A stretch of DNA of 64,000 nucleotides from Acinetobacter brisouioides. GTDB lineage: Bacteria > Pseudomonadota > Gammaproteobacteria > Pseudomonadales > Moraxellaceae. Of this stretch, positions 1-9,978 are shown piece after piece; the first letter of the stretch is position 1; each line of letters starts with the position of its first letter. Position numbers and translations under genes: made by a program. A model generated the notes under the pieces. The model searched no databases. It saw only the letters and a program-made list of their open reading frames with translations, and was not told where the DNA came from. The stretch spans positions 124,001-188,000 of the forward strand of contig NZ_SJNX01000008.1 in NCBI RefSeq assembly GCF_004331075.1, in the 5' to 3' direction.

Positions 1-2
1 CT

Positions 3-719
3 CAATCTCATGCAAGTTTTTGGCAAGGTTTTAAAGACAGTCAAGCCATTATGCTGACTTATTTGCCTGTTTCTTTTGCTTTTGGTGTCTCTGCTGCCAA
101 ATTTGGGTTTTCTGCCTTTGAAGCCTTATTTTTGTCTTGCACCATGTATGCAGGAGCCAGCCAGTTTTTGGTGGTCGCATTACTTGCGAGTGGTTCTTCG
201 ATTTGGCTAGCAGCCATTACCGTGATTGCTTTAGATATTCGCCATGTATTGTATGGCCCTGCTTTACAGCATCTTATTCAACAAAAACTGAATCTTAAAA
301 AGACTGCAATTTGGGGTTGGGGACTCACTGACGAAGTATTTGCCCGCGCTATGATTCAACTGTCACAGCGCCGTCAGGACTGGAGCGAATCATGGATGCT
401 AGGCGTAAGCCTGTCGAGCTGGTTTTCTTGGGCGCTGGGCAGCTTTTTAGGTGGCTTATTTGCTAACCAAATGCATCTTCTTCCCAAATTTCTACAGGCT
501 TCTCTCGATTTCTTATTACCTGCCCTATTTTTAAGTTTTTTACTGGCGGCTTTTGAAAAACGCCATACGCTAGTGGTTGCAGTAACGCTCGTTGTGGCGG
601 GTTTGGCTTGTTACCTGATCAATCTTTCTGCGGCAATTTTCTTGGGAATATTGGCAGGGATTGGTGCAGGACTGTTTAAACATTATATTTTGAAGCAGCA
701 GGATGAGCATCATTTATGA
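3..719 (+). CDS. azlC: AzlC-family branched-chain amino acid exporter subunit (5' end cut by window)
   Basis: Large subunit of an AzlCD-type exporter for branched-chain amino acids or related compounds, in the inner membrane. The reading frame is open to the window edge, so the true start lies to the left; the first internal ATG is at 51. The visible part has about 6 to 7 hydrophobic segments, the family-typical PVSFAFG stretch near the N-terminus and a YAGASQF motif in the second segment. Its stop overlaps the azlD start by 4 bases (ATGA), so the two are translationally coupled. The family call is solid; the substrate is known only by family. Confidence 0.88.
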   Translation, partial: QSHASFWQGFKDSQAIMLTYLPVSFAFGVSAAKFGFSAFEALFLSCTMYAGASQFLVVALLASGSSIWLAAITVIALDIRHVLYGPALQHLIQQKLNLKKTAIWGWGLTDEVFARAMIQLSQRRQDWSESWMLGVSLSSWFSWALGSFLGGLFANQMHLLPKFLQASLDFLLPALFLSFLLAAFEKRHTLVVAVTLVVAGLACYLINLSAAIFLGILAGIGAGLFKHYILKQQDEHHL

Positions 720-1063
720 ATTTATCCATTATCCTGATTGGAATTATTGTCGGAATTGCCAACTTTAGCTCACGCTTTATGCCGCTGTGGTTTATTCAAA
801 AATACCAGCAACACAAACAAAGACGTGGTGCAATCTGGCTGAGAATTGCTTTGAGTTGTATTGGAATTTCAGCGATTAGTGCCATGCTCATGGTTGCGAC
901 CTTACCACCCTTAATTGCCACGCCCGACAAAATCATTGCCATGAGTTTAGGCTTTATTACCTTGACTGTGCTCTATGTAAAAACTCGGCGTATGGTACTG
1001 GCAACCCTGTTTGCTGCACTGTTTTATGGCATCAGTTACACTTATTTGCCTGCTGTGCTATAA
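716..1063 (+). CDS. azlD: AzlD-family small subunit of the amino acid exporter
   Basis: Small partner of AzlC, 115 residues, the usual size for AzlD. About four hydrophobic helices span nearly the whole protein, with the RFMPLWF stretch near residues 20 to 26 that is common in this family. The ATG lies inside the azlC stop region (4-base overlap), so the pair is one transcript. AzlC and AzlD together export branched-chain amino acids or analogues in other bacteria; the substrate here is not visible. No terminator with a T-run follows. The next clear structure is a hairpin in front of purT. Confidence 0.85.
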   Translation: MNLSIILIGIIVGIANFSSRFMPLWFIQKYQQHKQRRGAIWLRIALSCIGISAISAMLMVATLPPLIATPDKIIAMSLGFITLTVLYVKTRRMVLATLFAALFYGISYTYLPAVL

Positions 1064-1121
1064 AATAAATCATGTCCATTTACTTATTTTTAAATAAAAT
1101 TTAATTTTTATTCTCTGATCA

Positions 1122-1150
1122 GCATAACAGCTCTTCGAGTTCTGTTATGC
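1122..1150 (+). promoter_or_regulatory. perfect stem-loop just upstream of purT
   Basis: GCATAACAG pairs perfectly with CTGTTATGC, and a further CTC/GAG pairing closes a TTC loop. The hairpin ends about 31 bases before the purT start codon and has no T-run after it on the + strand. It may be a 5' UTR element of purT, or the remains of the azlCD terminator. Confidence 0.45.
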
Positions 1151-1181
1151 TAAAAGTCCACCTGAAATAAGGATGAATTGC

Positions 1182-2390
1182 ATGCACGTCTCTATCGGTA
1201 CTCCACTTCAATCTTCAGCATTTAAAGTGTTGCTTTTAGGCTCTGGTGAGCTTGGTAAAGAAGTCGTGATCTCTTTGCAACGCCTTGGTGTAGAAGTACA
1301 TGCCGCAGACCGATATGACCACGCACCAGCCATGCAAGTTGCTCACTTTTCATACACACTCAATATGGCAAATGCCCAAGAGTTACAACAACTCATTGAT
1401 CAAGTTCAACCACATTTAATTGTTCCTGAAATTGAAGCGATTGCAACTGAAGTCTTGGTTGCGATTGAACAAAAACAACAAACCACGATTATTCCTTCAG
1501 CGAAAGCCGTAAACCTGACAATGAACCGTGAAGGTATTCGTCGTTTAGCGGCTGAAGAGTTAGGTCTACCAACCTCAACTTATCGTTTTGCCGATTCTTT
1601 AGAAAGTTTCCGTGCCGCATGTGACGATATTGGTTATCCAAACTTTGTAAAACCTGTCATGTCATCATCAGGTAAAGGTCAGTCACGCGTGAAAAGCTTT
1701 GCTGAAGTCGATGCTGCATGGGAATATGCAATGCAGGCAGGTCGTGTCAATCAGGGTAAAGTAATTGTAGAATCACAAATCGATTTTGATTTTGAAATTA
1801 CACTACTGACTGTCCGTGCCAAAAATCCTGAAACTGGCATTATTGAAACGCATTTCTGTGATCCAATTGGACACCGCCAAGACTCGGGTGACTATGTTGA
1901 AAGCTGGCAGCCTCAACCAATGTCTACTGTTGCCTTAGCAACCTCTCAGCAAATTGCCGATAAAGTAACAACAGCCTTGGGTGGTTGTGGCATTTTCGGT
2001 GTTGAGTTATTTGTCAAAGGTGATCAAGTGTGGTTTAGTGAAGTTTCACCTCGCCCACATGACACAGGTCTAGTGACCTTGGCATCACAATTCCAAAGCG
2101 AATTTGAACTACATGCCCGCGCGATTTTAGGCTTGCCTGTCAACACAACTCGCCATAGCATTGCTGCAAGTGCAGTCATTTACGCAGGGGTTGACGATAG
2201 CAACTTGTCTTTTGGTAACTTGCAAAATGTATTGGCTCAGCCAAATACCGACCTTCGTCTCTTTGGGAAACCAGAAGGTTTTAAGCGCCGCCGCATGGGT
2301 GTTGTCACTGCGCGTGCAGAAACCACTGATCAGGCACGCGATATTGCACAACAGGCAGCGCAAAGCGTAACTGTGCAACAAAGCCATTAA
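1182..2390 (+). CDS. purT: formate-dependent phosphoribosylglycinamide formyltransferase 2
   Basis: PurT makes formyl-GAR from GAR, formate and ATP in purine synthesis, the folate-independent route. It is an ATP-grasp enzyme: an N-terminal Rossmann-like domain with [11 protein letters not shown] near residues 16 to 26, then the ATP-grasp core with [12 protein letters not shown] and the metal-binding [10 protein letters not shown] stretch. Length of about 402 residues is normal. An ATG at 1173 is in frame, but the ribosome site TAAGGA at 1168-1173 sits correctly only for the ATG at 1182, which I chose. It stands as a single gene between a hairpin and glnD. Confidence 0.95.
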   Translation: MHVSIGTPLQSSAFKVLLLGSGELGKEVVISLQRLGVEVHAADRYDHAPAMQVAHFSYTLNMANAQELQQLIDQVQPHLIVPEIEAIATEVLVAIEQKQQTTIIPSAKAVNLTMNREGIRRLAAEELGLPTSTYRFADSLESFRAACDDIGYPNFVKPVMSSSGKGQSRVKSFAEVDAAWEYAMQAGRVNQGKVIVESQIDFDFEITLLTVRAKNPETGIIETHFCDPIGHRQDSGDYVESWQPQPMSTVALATSQQIADKVTTALGGCGIFGVELFVKGDQVWFSEVSPRPHDTGLVTLASQFQSEFELHARAILGLPVNTTRHSIAASAVIYAGVDDSNLSFGNLQNVLAQPNTDLRLFGKPEGFKRRRMGVVTARAETTDQARDIAQQAAQSVTVQQSH

Positions 2391-2419
2391 AGTAAACTTG
2401 ACACATAGGCCAAAAAACC

Positions 2420-5086
2420 ATGATTGAAACCTTGCCCCTGTTGGATTATGTGAAAGATAACCAAGACATTCGTGCTATTAACCAATGGCGCAATGACGTT
2501 GAACAGCAACTCGAACAGTTTTTTGAAGAAGGTTATAGCATTCGTCAAATCGTGCTTGCACGCTCTAACATGATTGATGAAGCGCTGACTTTTTTATGGA
2601 AGCACGCGAGTCTAGAACAGAGCGAATTGGGTCTGTTTGCTGTCGGTGGCTACGGTCGCCGTGAAATGCTGCCATATTCTGATGTTGATATCATGATTTT
2701 GTCAGAACATGAGTTGACGGAGGAACAGGAAAAACAGGTGTCTAGTTTTATCGCGTCACTTTGGGATGTTGGTAATTTTAAACCAGGGGTAAGTGTTCGT
2801 TCGATTGCCAGTTGTATTGATCAGGCTCGTCATGACTTGACGATCGCTACCACGCTGATCGAAGCGCGTATATTGATTGGCAACGTACAGCTCAGTAAAT
2901 GGCCGCGCCGTATTGTTTCCGAAACATGGACAGATCAGACTTTTTTCGATGCAAAAATGCAGGAACAAAGTAAACGTTATGCTCAACACAACAATACTGA
3001 AAGTAATTTAGAGCCAGATATTAAAAATGCTCCAGGTGGCATTCGTGATATGAACCAAATTGGCTGGATTGCCAAACGGCATTTTCGGGTCAATCGAGTG
3101 TATGATTTGGTACATTTAGGTTTTATTTCCGAATTTGAGCTGCAGGTTTTAGAAGAAGCAGAAAGTTTTTACTGGGAAATTCGCCATCATCTGCATCGTT
3201 TGACCAAGCGCGATGAAAATCGTTTATTGTTTGACTATCAGCGTGAAATTGCCGCTAAGTTTGGCTATGAACGTGAAGAAGGTAAATCGCCGAACTACCC
3301 AATCGAACAGTTCATGAAGCGTTATTATCGTACTGCTCAGCAGGTTTCAACACTGAATGAAATCTTATTGGCATATTTCAATGAATCAGTCATTACCCCA
3401 AGACTGTCGCATTATGAACGTGAAATCGAACAAATCAATGCGCATTTTAAACTCGTCGACCATAAAATTGCGGTACAGCACCATAAGGTTTTTGCTGAAA
3501 ATCCAAGTGCCATTTTAGAAATTTTCTATTTATTGGCAACCCGCCCTGAAATTGAGGGTATTCGTGCCCGCACCTTACGTTTGCTCACGCTTGCTGCTAA
3601 AGGTATTGATCAGACTTTCCGTAATAGACCTGAACATCAGGCACTGTTTATGGAAATTATTCGTACGTCAGGACGTTTGTACGAAACACTGTCTGCAATG
3701 AAACGCTATGGCATTTTAGGTAACTATTTACCTGCGTTTGGGCAAATTATGGGGCTGATGCAATATGATCTGTTTCATATTTATACTGTTGACCAGCATA
3801 CTTTACTGTTACTGCGTAATCTAAGTCGCTTTAAAGAACCTGAATTTGCCAAACAGTTCCCTGTGGTCAGTTCAGTGTATCAACGTTTGCAGCGCCGCGA
3901 CATTGTTATGATTGCTGCGTTATTCCATGACATTGCCAAAGGTCGTGGTGGCGACCACAGTGAACTGGGTGCTGAAGATGCAATTGAGTTCTGTCGTATG
4001 CATGGTTTTACCGAGCGCGAAGGAAAATTAATTGCCTGGTTAATCCAAAACCACTTGCTGATGTCACTGACTGCACAGAAAAAAGATATTTCAGATCCAA
4101 CAGTCATTAAAGATTTTGCTGAAAAATTGGGTGACATGGAGCATCTGGATTATTTATATACCTTGACCGTTGCAGATATTAACGCGACCAACCCGAATCT
4201 GTGGAATACATGGCGTTCATCACTGATGCGTCAGCTTTATACTCAGGCGCGTGATGTCATTCGTTTAGGGCTTGATCGCCCTGTTGACTATCAAATGCTG
4301 ATTGAAGACACCAAGTTTGCGGCAAGTGAGCTGTTAGTGCGTGAGTTTTCTTTGGCAAATGTTGAACAGGTTTGGCAAGAACTTGGGGATGATTACTTCC
4401 TGAAAGAATCTGCTGAAGATATCGCATGGCATACTCGTGCAATTTTGGAACATGGCGATAACCCTGCGCCATTGGTCAAGTTACGTGCGCACCGCAAATC
4501 TGCGCCTGATGCTGTACAAATCTTCATTTACACACAAGATAAGCCCAACCTGTTTGCAGCGACCGTGGCAATTCTTGATCGTATGAATCTGGATGTACAA
4601 GATGCGCGGATTATTACTGCCATCAAAGCCTTTAGCTTGGACACTTATATTGTACTTGATCGTTTTGGCACACTCCTGACTGATCCTGAACGTGAAACCA
4701 CCGTGAAGGAAGCATTGGTACAGGCACTGAGCCATTCCGACAAATATCCAGGACTGATGCAACGTCGCATTCCACGCCAGTTACGTCACTTTGATATTGA
4801 AAACACCGTTGCTATTAGCCTCAACCCCGTACTCAATCAAAATATGGTGGAAATCTCAACCCTTGACCAACCTGGTCTACTGGCGCGAGTGGGTGGTTTA
4901 TTTATGATGCAGGGCTTGGACATTCACTCTGCAAAAATTGCCACTTTGGGCGAACGCGCTGAAGATATTTTCTTTGTGACAAAGAAAAATAATATCCCGA
5001 TGTCGGATACAGAAGCTTCAACCTTAGCACAACAACTTAAAGCGGCTTTAGATGAAGCCTCTAGTCAAGTCATTGTGCAACATTAA
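2420..5086 (+). CDS. glnD: bifunctional uridylyltransferase/uridylyl-removing enzyme (PII)
   Basis: GlnD senses glutamine and uridylylates or deuridylylates PII proteins, controlling nitrogen assimilation. At 888 residues it is the usual length. The nucleotidyltransferase domain shows GGYGR at about 76-80 and the catalytic pair D88/D90 in SDVDIMIL. The HD hydrolase domain shows [15 protein letters not shown] near residue 500. Two C-terminal ACT domains (about 697-775 and 809-888) bind glutamine. It starts 29 bases after purT and is followed closely by dapC, so the three may share transcripts. Confidence 0.96.
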   Translation: MIETLPLLDYVKDNQDIRAINQWRNDVEQQLEQFFEEGYSIRQIVLARSNMIDEALTFLWKHASLEQSELGLFAVGGYGRREMLPYSDVDIMILSEHELTEEQEKQVSSFIASLWDVGNFKPGVSVRSIASCIDQARHDLTIATTLIEARILIGNVQLSKWPRRIVSETWTDQTFFDAKMQEQSKRYAQHNNTESNLEPDIKNAPGGIRDMNQIGWIAKRHFRVNRVYDLVHLGFISEFELQVLEEAESFYWEIRHHLHRLTKRDENRLLFDYQREIAAKFGYEREEGKSPNYPIEQFMKRYYRTAQQVSTLNEILLAYFNESVITPRLSHYEREIEQINAHFKLVDHKIAVQHHKVFAENPSAILEIFYLLATRPEIEGIRARTLRLLTLAAKGIDQTFRNRPEHQALFMEIIRTSGRLYETLSAMKRYGILGNYLPAFGQIMGLMQYDLFHIYTVDQHTLLLLRNLSRFKEPEFAKQFPVVSSVYQRLQRRDIVMIAALFHDIAKGRGGDHSELGAEDAIEFCRMHGFTEREGKLIAWLIQNHLLMSLTAQKKDISDPTVIKDFAEKLGDMEHLDYLYTLTVADINATNPNLWNTWRSSLMRQLYTQARDVIRLGLDRPVDYQMLIEDTKFAASELLVREFSLANVEQVWQELGDDYFLKESAEDIAWHTRAILEHGDNPAPLVKLRAHRKSAPDAVQIFIYTQDKPNLFAATVAILDRMNLDVQDARIITAIKAFSLDTYIVLDRFGTLLTDPERETTVKEALVQALSHSDKYPGLMQRRIPRQLRHFDIENTVAISLNPVLNQNMVEISTLDQPGLLARVGGLFMMQGLDIHSAKIATLGERAEDIFFVTKKNNIPMSDTEASTLAQQLKAALDEASSQVIVQH

Positions 5087-5103
5087 TTTTGGTAGTTAAT
5101 CCA

Positions 5104-6273
5104 ATGAATTCGAGTTTATCTCTTTTACATCCTTACCCTTTTGAAAAGCTGAACCGTCTTTTTCAAGACATTCAGCCTGCTGATTTACCACTCATTCCAC
5201 TTTCAATTGGTGAGCCGAAGCATCCAGCGCCAGCATTTGTCAAGCAAGCCATTATTGATAACTTTACACATTTGTCGACCTACCCGAACAGTAAAGGTGT
5301 GCCCGAGTTACGCCAAAGTATCGCTCACTGGTTAACTCAGCGTTTCAAACTTCAGCAACTTAGTGCAGAACATGAAGTTTTACCTGTTTCAGGAACGCGC
5401 GAAGCTTTATTTTCATTTGTACAAGCGTTGGTGCGCCGTGAAGATGCACCATATGTGGTCATGCCAAACCCGTTCTACCAAATTTATGAAGGTGCAGCAA
5501 TCTTGGCTGGAGCAAAACCGTACTTCATTAACTGTACTGAAGAAAATGGTTATTTGGGTGACTTCGATGCTGTTCCTGCTGAAGTTTGGGAAAAAACTGC
5601 ATTATTATTTGTGTGTACGCCAGGTAACCCAACAGGTGCTGTACTTTCTAAAGAGCAATTTAAAAAATTAATCAAACTTTCTGATCAATATGGCTTTGTA
5701 ATCGCTTCAGATGAATGTTATTCGGAGCTTTGGTTTGATGAAGCACCCACGGGTTTATTGGAAGTTTGTGCAGAAATCGGTCGTCACGATTACAAAAATT
5801 GTGTGGTCTTCCACTCATTGTCTAAGCGTTCAAACCTGCCTGGCATGCGTTCAGGTTTTGTTGCAGGTGATGCAAGTTTGCTCAAACCGTATTTGCAATA
5901 CCGTACTTATCATGGTGCGGCAATGCCAGTACAGCATCAAATTGCCTCTATCTCTGCATGGAATGATGAGCAGCACGTTGAAGAAAACCGTAGACTCTAC
6001 CGTGCTAAATTTGATTTATTTCAGTCTGAGCTTAGGCATTTATTGCCATTACAAAAACCAGATGCAGGGTTTTATTACTGGTTAAAAGTCGATAATGACG
6101 AGCAATTCGCACGCATGCTGATGGAAAAATCGCATATTAAAGTTTTACCAGGGCGCTATTTATCTCGCGATACAAAACAAGGTAACCCAGGTGAAAATCA
6201 TGTGCGTATGGCTCTCGTTGCTGATATTGCTCAGTGTGAACAAGTTATTGAACGTTTAAAGCGTATTCTTTAA
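5104..6273 (+). CDS. dapC: succinyldiaminopimelate transaminase (DapC type)
   Basis: PLP-dependent class I/II aminotransferase of the lysine/diaminopimelate pathway, converting N-succinyl-2-amino-6-ketopimelate with glutamate. The PLP lysine is in SLSKRSNLPGMRSG near residue 241, and the aspartate/tyrosine PLP contacts are in IASDECYSELW. The glnD-dapC order is common in gammaproteobacteria and supports DapC over a generic aminotransferase. A TTG at 5089 is in frame, but the ATG at 5104 gives the normal N-terminus (MNSSLSLLHPYPFEKL). The gene ends at a strong palindromic terminator. Confidence 0.88.
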   Translation: MNSSLSLLHPYPFEKLNRLFQDIQPADLPLIPLSIGEPKHPAPAFVKQAIIDNFTHLSTYPNSKGVPELRQSIAHWLTQRFKLQQLSAEHEVLPVSGTREALFSFVQALVRREDAPYVVMPNPFYQIYEGAAILAGAKPYFINCTEENGYLGDFDAVPAEVWEKTALLFVCTPGNPTGAVLSKEQFKKLIKLSDQYGFVIASDECYSELWFDEAPTGLLEVCAEIGRHDYKNCVVFHSLSKRSNLPGMRSGFVAGDASLLKPYLQYRTYHGAAMPVQHQIASISAWNDEQHVEENRRLYRAKFDLFQSELRHLLPLQKPDAGFYYWLKVDNDEQFARMLMEKSHIKVLPGRYLSRDTKQGNPGENHVRMALVADIAQCEQVIERLKRIL

Positions 6274-6312
6274 TTTTGTTGTATATTAACTTAGATTGGT
6301 TTAAATCAAATT

Positions 6313-6347
6313 ACGATGCTGATATTTAAATATCAGCATCGTTTTTA
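6313..6347. terminator. bidirectional terminator between dapC and the LysR gene
   Basis: A perfect 30-base palindrome (6313-6342, arm ACGATGCTGATATTT) followed by TTTTATTT on the + strand. On the - strand it overlaps the space just after the LysR stop. It should end dapC and may also end the LysR transcript. Confidence 0.85.
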
Positions 6348-6349
6348 TT

Positions 6350-7240
6350 TTATTTATTTTTAAGCTCTTTAAAATGCTCAAAAACAAATTGAGTTAATGG
6401 ATTATTATTTAATTTACTTTTATAAATATAAATACTTTGATTCACCACATATTGCGACGTTGATAATTCAATCAGTTTGTTTTCTGCCAATTCATCCATA
6501 ATGGTAATTCTTGGCAACCATGCAACGCCAACACCCTGTAACACCAATTGCTTTAAATTTTCAGCATTATCAGTCTCATACAAAATATGACAATCTAAAT
6601 TATTGGTTTGAATCACATGATCAACCAAATTTCTCAAATACGCATTTTTACTATAGGTCAGCAATGGAAAATGTTGATTTAAATCATATGTTTTATTGGT
6701 TGTTTTTGCATAAACTGGAATAATCTCAGTCTCTCCAACCCGAACAGAAGATAATGCATCGAACTTACCCTGATTCATTTCATGTTTAGAAGCATAAGAA
6801 ACCAGAAAATCGATTTTTCCTTCTTTTAAAAGTTTTAATCCTTCACCAGTATTAATTGCCATAATTTCAAATTTTATGGCTTGTTCCTCAATCGGAACAA
6901 ATCTTAAATAATCGGCAAAGAAACTATTTACCAAAGAATGAACAACTGCAAATCTTAGAGTATTATCTTTGGTGTTTTTAATCTCATAAATGAGCTGCAT
7001 ACTTTCATTTAATTGCGCTTGTAACGTATTTGCTGTGGATAATAAAACCTGTCCTAATTCTGTAAAACTTACTTCCTTGCTGTTTCGATCAATAATCGAA
7101 AAACCTACAGTTTCTTCGAGATGTTGTAATCTTCGACTAAACGCAGATTGTGAAATATATCTTTTTTGTGCAGCTTTTGAAATTGAACGTTCCTGATCGA
7201 GGGTAATCAGATCAAGAGCCCAACGAATTTCAAGATTCAT
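6350..7240 (-). CDS. LysR-family transcriptional regulator
   Basis: 296-residue LysR-type regulator. The N-terminal winged helix-turn-helix covers about residues 5-65 (SISKAAQKRYISQSAFSRRL) and is followed by a linker helix and a periplasmic-binding-protein-like effector domain. It is divergent from aspA, with 182 bases between the start codons. LysR regulators usually control the divergent gene, so control of aspA or of aspartate/fumarate metabolism is the natural guess. The intergenic region holds an 18-base direct repeat that could be its binding site. The effector is unknown. Confidence 0.88.
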   Translation of the reverse strand: MNLEIRWALDLITLDQERSISKAAQKRYISQSAFSRRLQHLEETVGFSIIDRNSKEVSFTELGQVLLSTANTLQAQLNESMQLIYEIKNTKDNTLRFAVVHSLVNSFFADYLRFVPIEEQAIKFEIMAINTGEGLKLLKEGKIDFLVSYASKHEMNQGKFDALSSVRVGETEIIPVYAKTTNKTYDLNQHFPLLTYSKNAYLRNLVDHVIQTNNLDCHILYETDNAENLKQLVLQGVGVAWLPRITIMDELAENKLIELSTSQYVVNQSIYIYKSKLNNNPLTQFVFEHFKELKNK

Positions 7241-7292
7241 AGATCACTTTGATTGGTGGCTTGGTTAAAGCGCTGAATTATACGCACACATG

Positions 7293-7346
7293 ATGCGGAA
7301 AATACATATCCATTTTTTGATGAATACTATGCAAAAAATACATATC
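7293..7346. promoter_or_regulatory. 18-base direct repeat between the LysR gene and aspA
   Basis: Two copies of ATGC(gg/aa)AAAATACATATC, at 7293-7310 and 7329-7346, differ at two positions and are spaced 36 bases apart, close to 3.5 helical turns. They lie in the divergent promoter region and are candidate LysR operators. Confidence 0.5.
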
Positions 7347-7422
7347 TCAAGAATTTTATGCATTATCAATTTGGCTTTTTTGTTTTTATGATTTGGCTAT
7401 CTCCTCTTGATTGTTACCAAAT

Positions 7423-8838
7423 ATGAATACTAATGTTTCAGTTCGCTCAGAAAAAGATCTTTTAGGCTATCGTGATATTCCTAACCAATTTTACTTTGGT
7501 GTTCAGACACTTAGAGCTATTGAAAACTTTAACTTAACACACAGCAAAATTAGTAATCATCCAAATTTTATTATTGCACTTGCAATGGTTAAACAGGCTT
7601 GTGCAGAAGCCAACCACAAACTTGGCAAACTTAGCGAAGAAAAATACCAAGCGATTGAGTTTGCTTGCCAACAGTTAATCAATGGTCATTATCACGACCA
7701 GTTCCCTATCGACATGCTTCAAGGTGGTGCGGGTACTTCAACCAACATGAATGCCAATGAAGTGATTGCAAACGTGGCGTTAGAGCACATGGGTTTTGCA
7801 AAAGGTGAATACAAACACCTACACCCAAACAATGACGTGAACATGTCTCAATCAACCAATGACGTTTACCCAACTGCGATTCGTGTCGGTTTATTGTTGA
7901 GTTTGAAAGGCTTACAAACTGCGTTTGCAACTTTGATTCAAGCATTCTCAAACAAAGCGGCTGAGTTTAAAGATGTCTTGAAAATGGGTCGTACCCAGTT
8001 ACAAGATGCTGTACCAATGACTTTGGGTCAGGAATTTGCAGCTTTTGCGACCACTTTGCAAAAAGACCTCGACAAAATCAATGCGATTTCACCAGACATG
8101 CTTGGCTATGTAAACCTTGGTGGTACTGCAATCGGTACAGGGATTAACACTGAAGCGGCGTATGCACCGTATGCAATTTCTGCATTAGCTGCAATCACCA
8201 AAGAAAACATCCAAGCTGCACCTGATTTTGTTGAAGCAACTTCAGACATGGGCGACTTTGTTTTATTCTCAGGTTTGCTAAAACGTACTGCGACTAAATT
8301 GTCAAAAATTGCCAACGACTTACGTTTACTTTCAAGCGGCCCACGTACAGGTCTAAATGAAATTAACCTTGAGCCACGCCAACCAGGTAGCTCTATCATG
8401 CCAGGTAAAGTGAATCCTGTGATTCCTGAAGCAGTTAACTTGGCGTCTTTCCAAGTGATTGCAAACGACTTGGCCGTTACTTTGGCAGCCGATGCAGGTC
8501 AGCTTCAACTTAACGCAATGGAACCATTAATTGCTTTCAAATTGTTTGAATCAATTGATTTACTTGCAAAAGCAATGTTGATGTTTACAGATAAATGTAT
8601 CAACACCGTGACTGCAAACCCTGAACATTGCAAAAACTTGGTAGAAAATTCAATCGGTATCGTGACTGCATTGAACCCGTACCTTGGTTATGAAAACACA
8701 ACACGTATTGCAAAAACTGCAAATGTTGAAAACCGCAATGTACTGGATTTAATTCGTGCAGAAAAGTTGTTATCTGAAGAGCAACTTTCTGAAATCCTTG
8801 CAATTGAAAATATGATTCAACCAAAAGCTTCTGCGTAA
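7423..8838 (+). CDS. aspA: aspartate ammonia-lyase (aspartase)
   Basis: Cytosolic enzyme of the fumarase/aspartase superfamily that converts L-aspartate to fumarate and ammonia. The superfamily signature GSSIMPGKVNP lies near residue 322, with TSTNMNANEVIAN and QSTNDVYPTAIRV before it. The N-terminus (DLLGYRDIPNQFYFGVQTLR) is aspartase-like rather than fumarase C-like. The first in-frame start is TTG 7411; ATG 7423 is more likely, although no strong ribosome site is visible for either. It is divergent from a LysR gene and ends at a clear terminator. Confidence 0.92.
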   Translation: MNTNVSVRSEKDLLGYRDIPNQFYFGVQTLRAIENFNLTHSKISNHPNFIIALAMVKQACAEANHKLGKLSEEKYQAIEFACQQLINGHYHDQFPIDMLQGGAGTSTNMNANEVIANVALEHMGFAKGEYKHLHPNNDVNMSQSTNDVYPTAIRVGLLLSLKGLQTAFATLIQAFSNKAAEFKDVLKMGRTQLQDAVPMTLGQEFAAFATTLQKDLDKINAISPDMLGYVNLGGTAIGTGINTEAAYAPYAISALAAITKENIQAAPDFVEATSDMGDFVLFSGLLKRTATKLSKIANDLRLLSSGPRTGLNEINLEPRQPGSSIMPGKVNPVIPEAVNLASFQVIANDLAVTLAADAGQLQLNAMEPLIAFKLFESIDLLAKAMLMFTDKCINTVTANPEHCKNLVENSIGIVTALNPYLGYENTTRIAKTANVENRNVLDLIRAEKLLSEEQLSEILAIENMIQPKASA

Positions 8839-8855
8839 CTCTCCCGCGCTTTTAA

Positions 8856-8890
8856 AGGTCAATCACGTCATGTGATTGGCCTCTTTTTTT
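8856..8890 (+). terminator. rho-independent terminator of aspA
   Basis: Eleven-pair stem (AGGTCAATCAC with GTGATTGGCCT, one G-U pair), loop of about 5 bases, then CTTTTTTT. Confidence 0.9.
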
Positions 8891-9005
8891 AATACCCCTC
8901 TTGATAATTGAGCAAAGCACGTCCTTAATGCATTTTTATCAGGCATTTATTTAGCTTTTTTTATACACTATTCCATAAAATATTGAACTTAAAAATGGAA
9001 TTGCC

Positions 9006-9932
9006 ATGCTAGATCAAATTCAACATATTTATGTGATTGGACTGGGTGCAATGGGTGCGCTTTACGCATCTAAACTTTATGACTATAACCCTGAACTTGT
9101 GCATGTCATCTTAGATGAACAGCGTAAAACGCGCTATGAACACGATGGTTTCTGGGTCAACAATAAAAAATATGATTTTGACTATGTTACTCCTGAACAA
9201 AGTAGACATGCACCCAAAGCTGACCTGATTATTATCGGGGTTAAAGCTGCACAATTGCATGAAGCCATTGAATTATGTCGTGAAATCCTTCAGCCTAAAA
9301 CCCGCATTATTTCCTTGCTCAATGGTATTAGCAGCGAAAATATGATTGCCGAGCAGTTAGGACCACAACATCCTTTTTATGCTTATGGCGTGGCCATGGA
9401 TGCAACTCGCCAAGACACCCATGTCAACTACTCTAAAGCAGGCTTCTTGGTATTTGGTGAACAGAACAACCAAACACCAAGCTCCGATGTGCAACAGGTA
9501 CAGCATTTATTTGAGCAGGCACAGATTCCCCATCAAACCCCTGTCGATATGCAATATGCGCTTTGGAAAAAGTTTATGTTGAATGTCGCTGCTAATCAGG
9601 TCACAGCGATTTTGAAAATTCCGTATGGCGAAGTCAAAACAAATCCTTATGTACAGCAACTCATGTTTTCTGCTGCACAAGAAGTACTTGATATTGCGCA
9701 TGTCGCAGGTATTGCATTAACCGAGCAAGACCACAAAGAGATTCTTACGCCGATGCTTCAGCTCAATGATCAGGCATATACCTCAATGTGTCAGGACATT
9801 TTAGCCAAACGTAAAACTGAAGTAGCGATTTTTGGGGAAACTGTGATTCAACTAGGTTTAAAGTACCATGTAGCAACGCCTGTAAATCAGGTTTTGGTCA
9901 ATATGATACATGCGATTGAAACCAGTTTTTAA
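9006..9932 (+). CDS. ketopantoate reductase family oxidoreductase (PanE/ApbA)
   Basis: 308-residue NADP-dependent 2-dehydropantoate 2-reductase family protein. The Rossmann motif GLGAMG is at residues 12-17. The C-terminal helical domain carries KKFMLNVAANQVTAI, matching the conserved Lys/Asn active-site helix of PanE. It could supply pantoate for coenzyme A, but this family has many paralogues and the neighbours (aspA, an Lrp-type regulator) do not support pantothenate synthesis specifically. The gene sits alone, with convergent transcription from the Lrp gene. A specific panE assignment is left open. Confidence 0.8.
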   Translation: MLDQIQHIYVIGLGAMGALYASKLYDYNPELVHVILDEQRKTRYEHDGFWVNNKKYDFDYVTPEQSRHAPKADLIIIGVKAAQLHEAIELCREILQPKTRIISLLNGISSENMIAEQLGPQHPFYAYGVAMDATRQDTHVNYSKAGFLVFGEQNNQTPSSDVQQVQHLFEQAQIPHQTPVDMQYALWKKFMLNVAANQVTAILKIPYGEVKTNPYVQQLMFSAAQEVLDIAHVAGIALTEQDHKEILTPMLQLNDQAYTSMCQDILAKRKTEVAIFGETVIQLGLKYHVATPVNQVLVNMIHAIETSF

Positions 9933-9952
9933 CCGCATTTTGAATTCAATCG

Positions 9953-9978
9953 TGTTGAGCCTTAAACGCGGCTCAACA
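9953..9978. terminator. hairpin overlapping the Lrp-type gene's stop codon
   Basis: TGTTGAGCC pairs with GGCTCAACA around an 8-base loop. It lies between the convergent panE-like and Lrp-type genes and overlaps the last codons of the latter. There is no T-run, so its strength as a terminator is doubtful. Confidence 0.45.

Noticed and set aside
5363..6085. Two + frames inside dapC (5363-5671 and 5711-6085)
   Set aside because: Out-of-frame shadows of dapC without ribosome sites.
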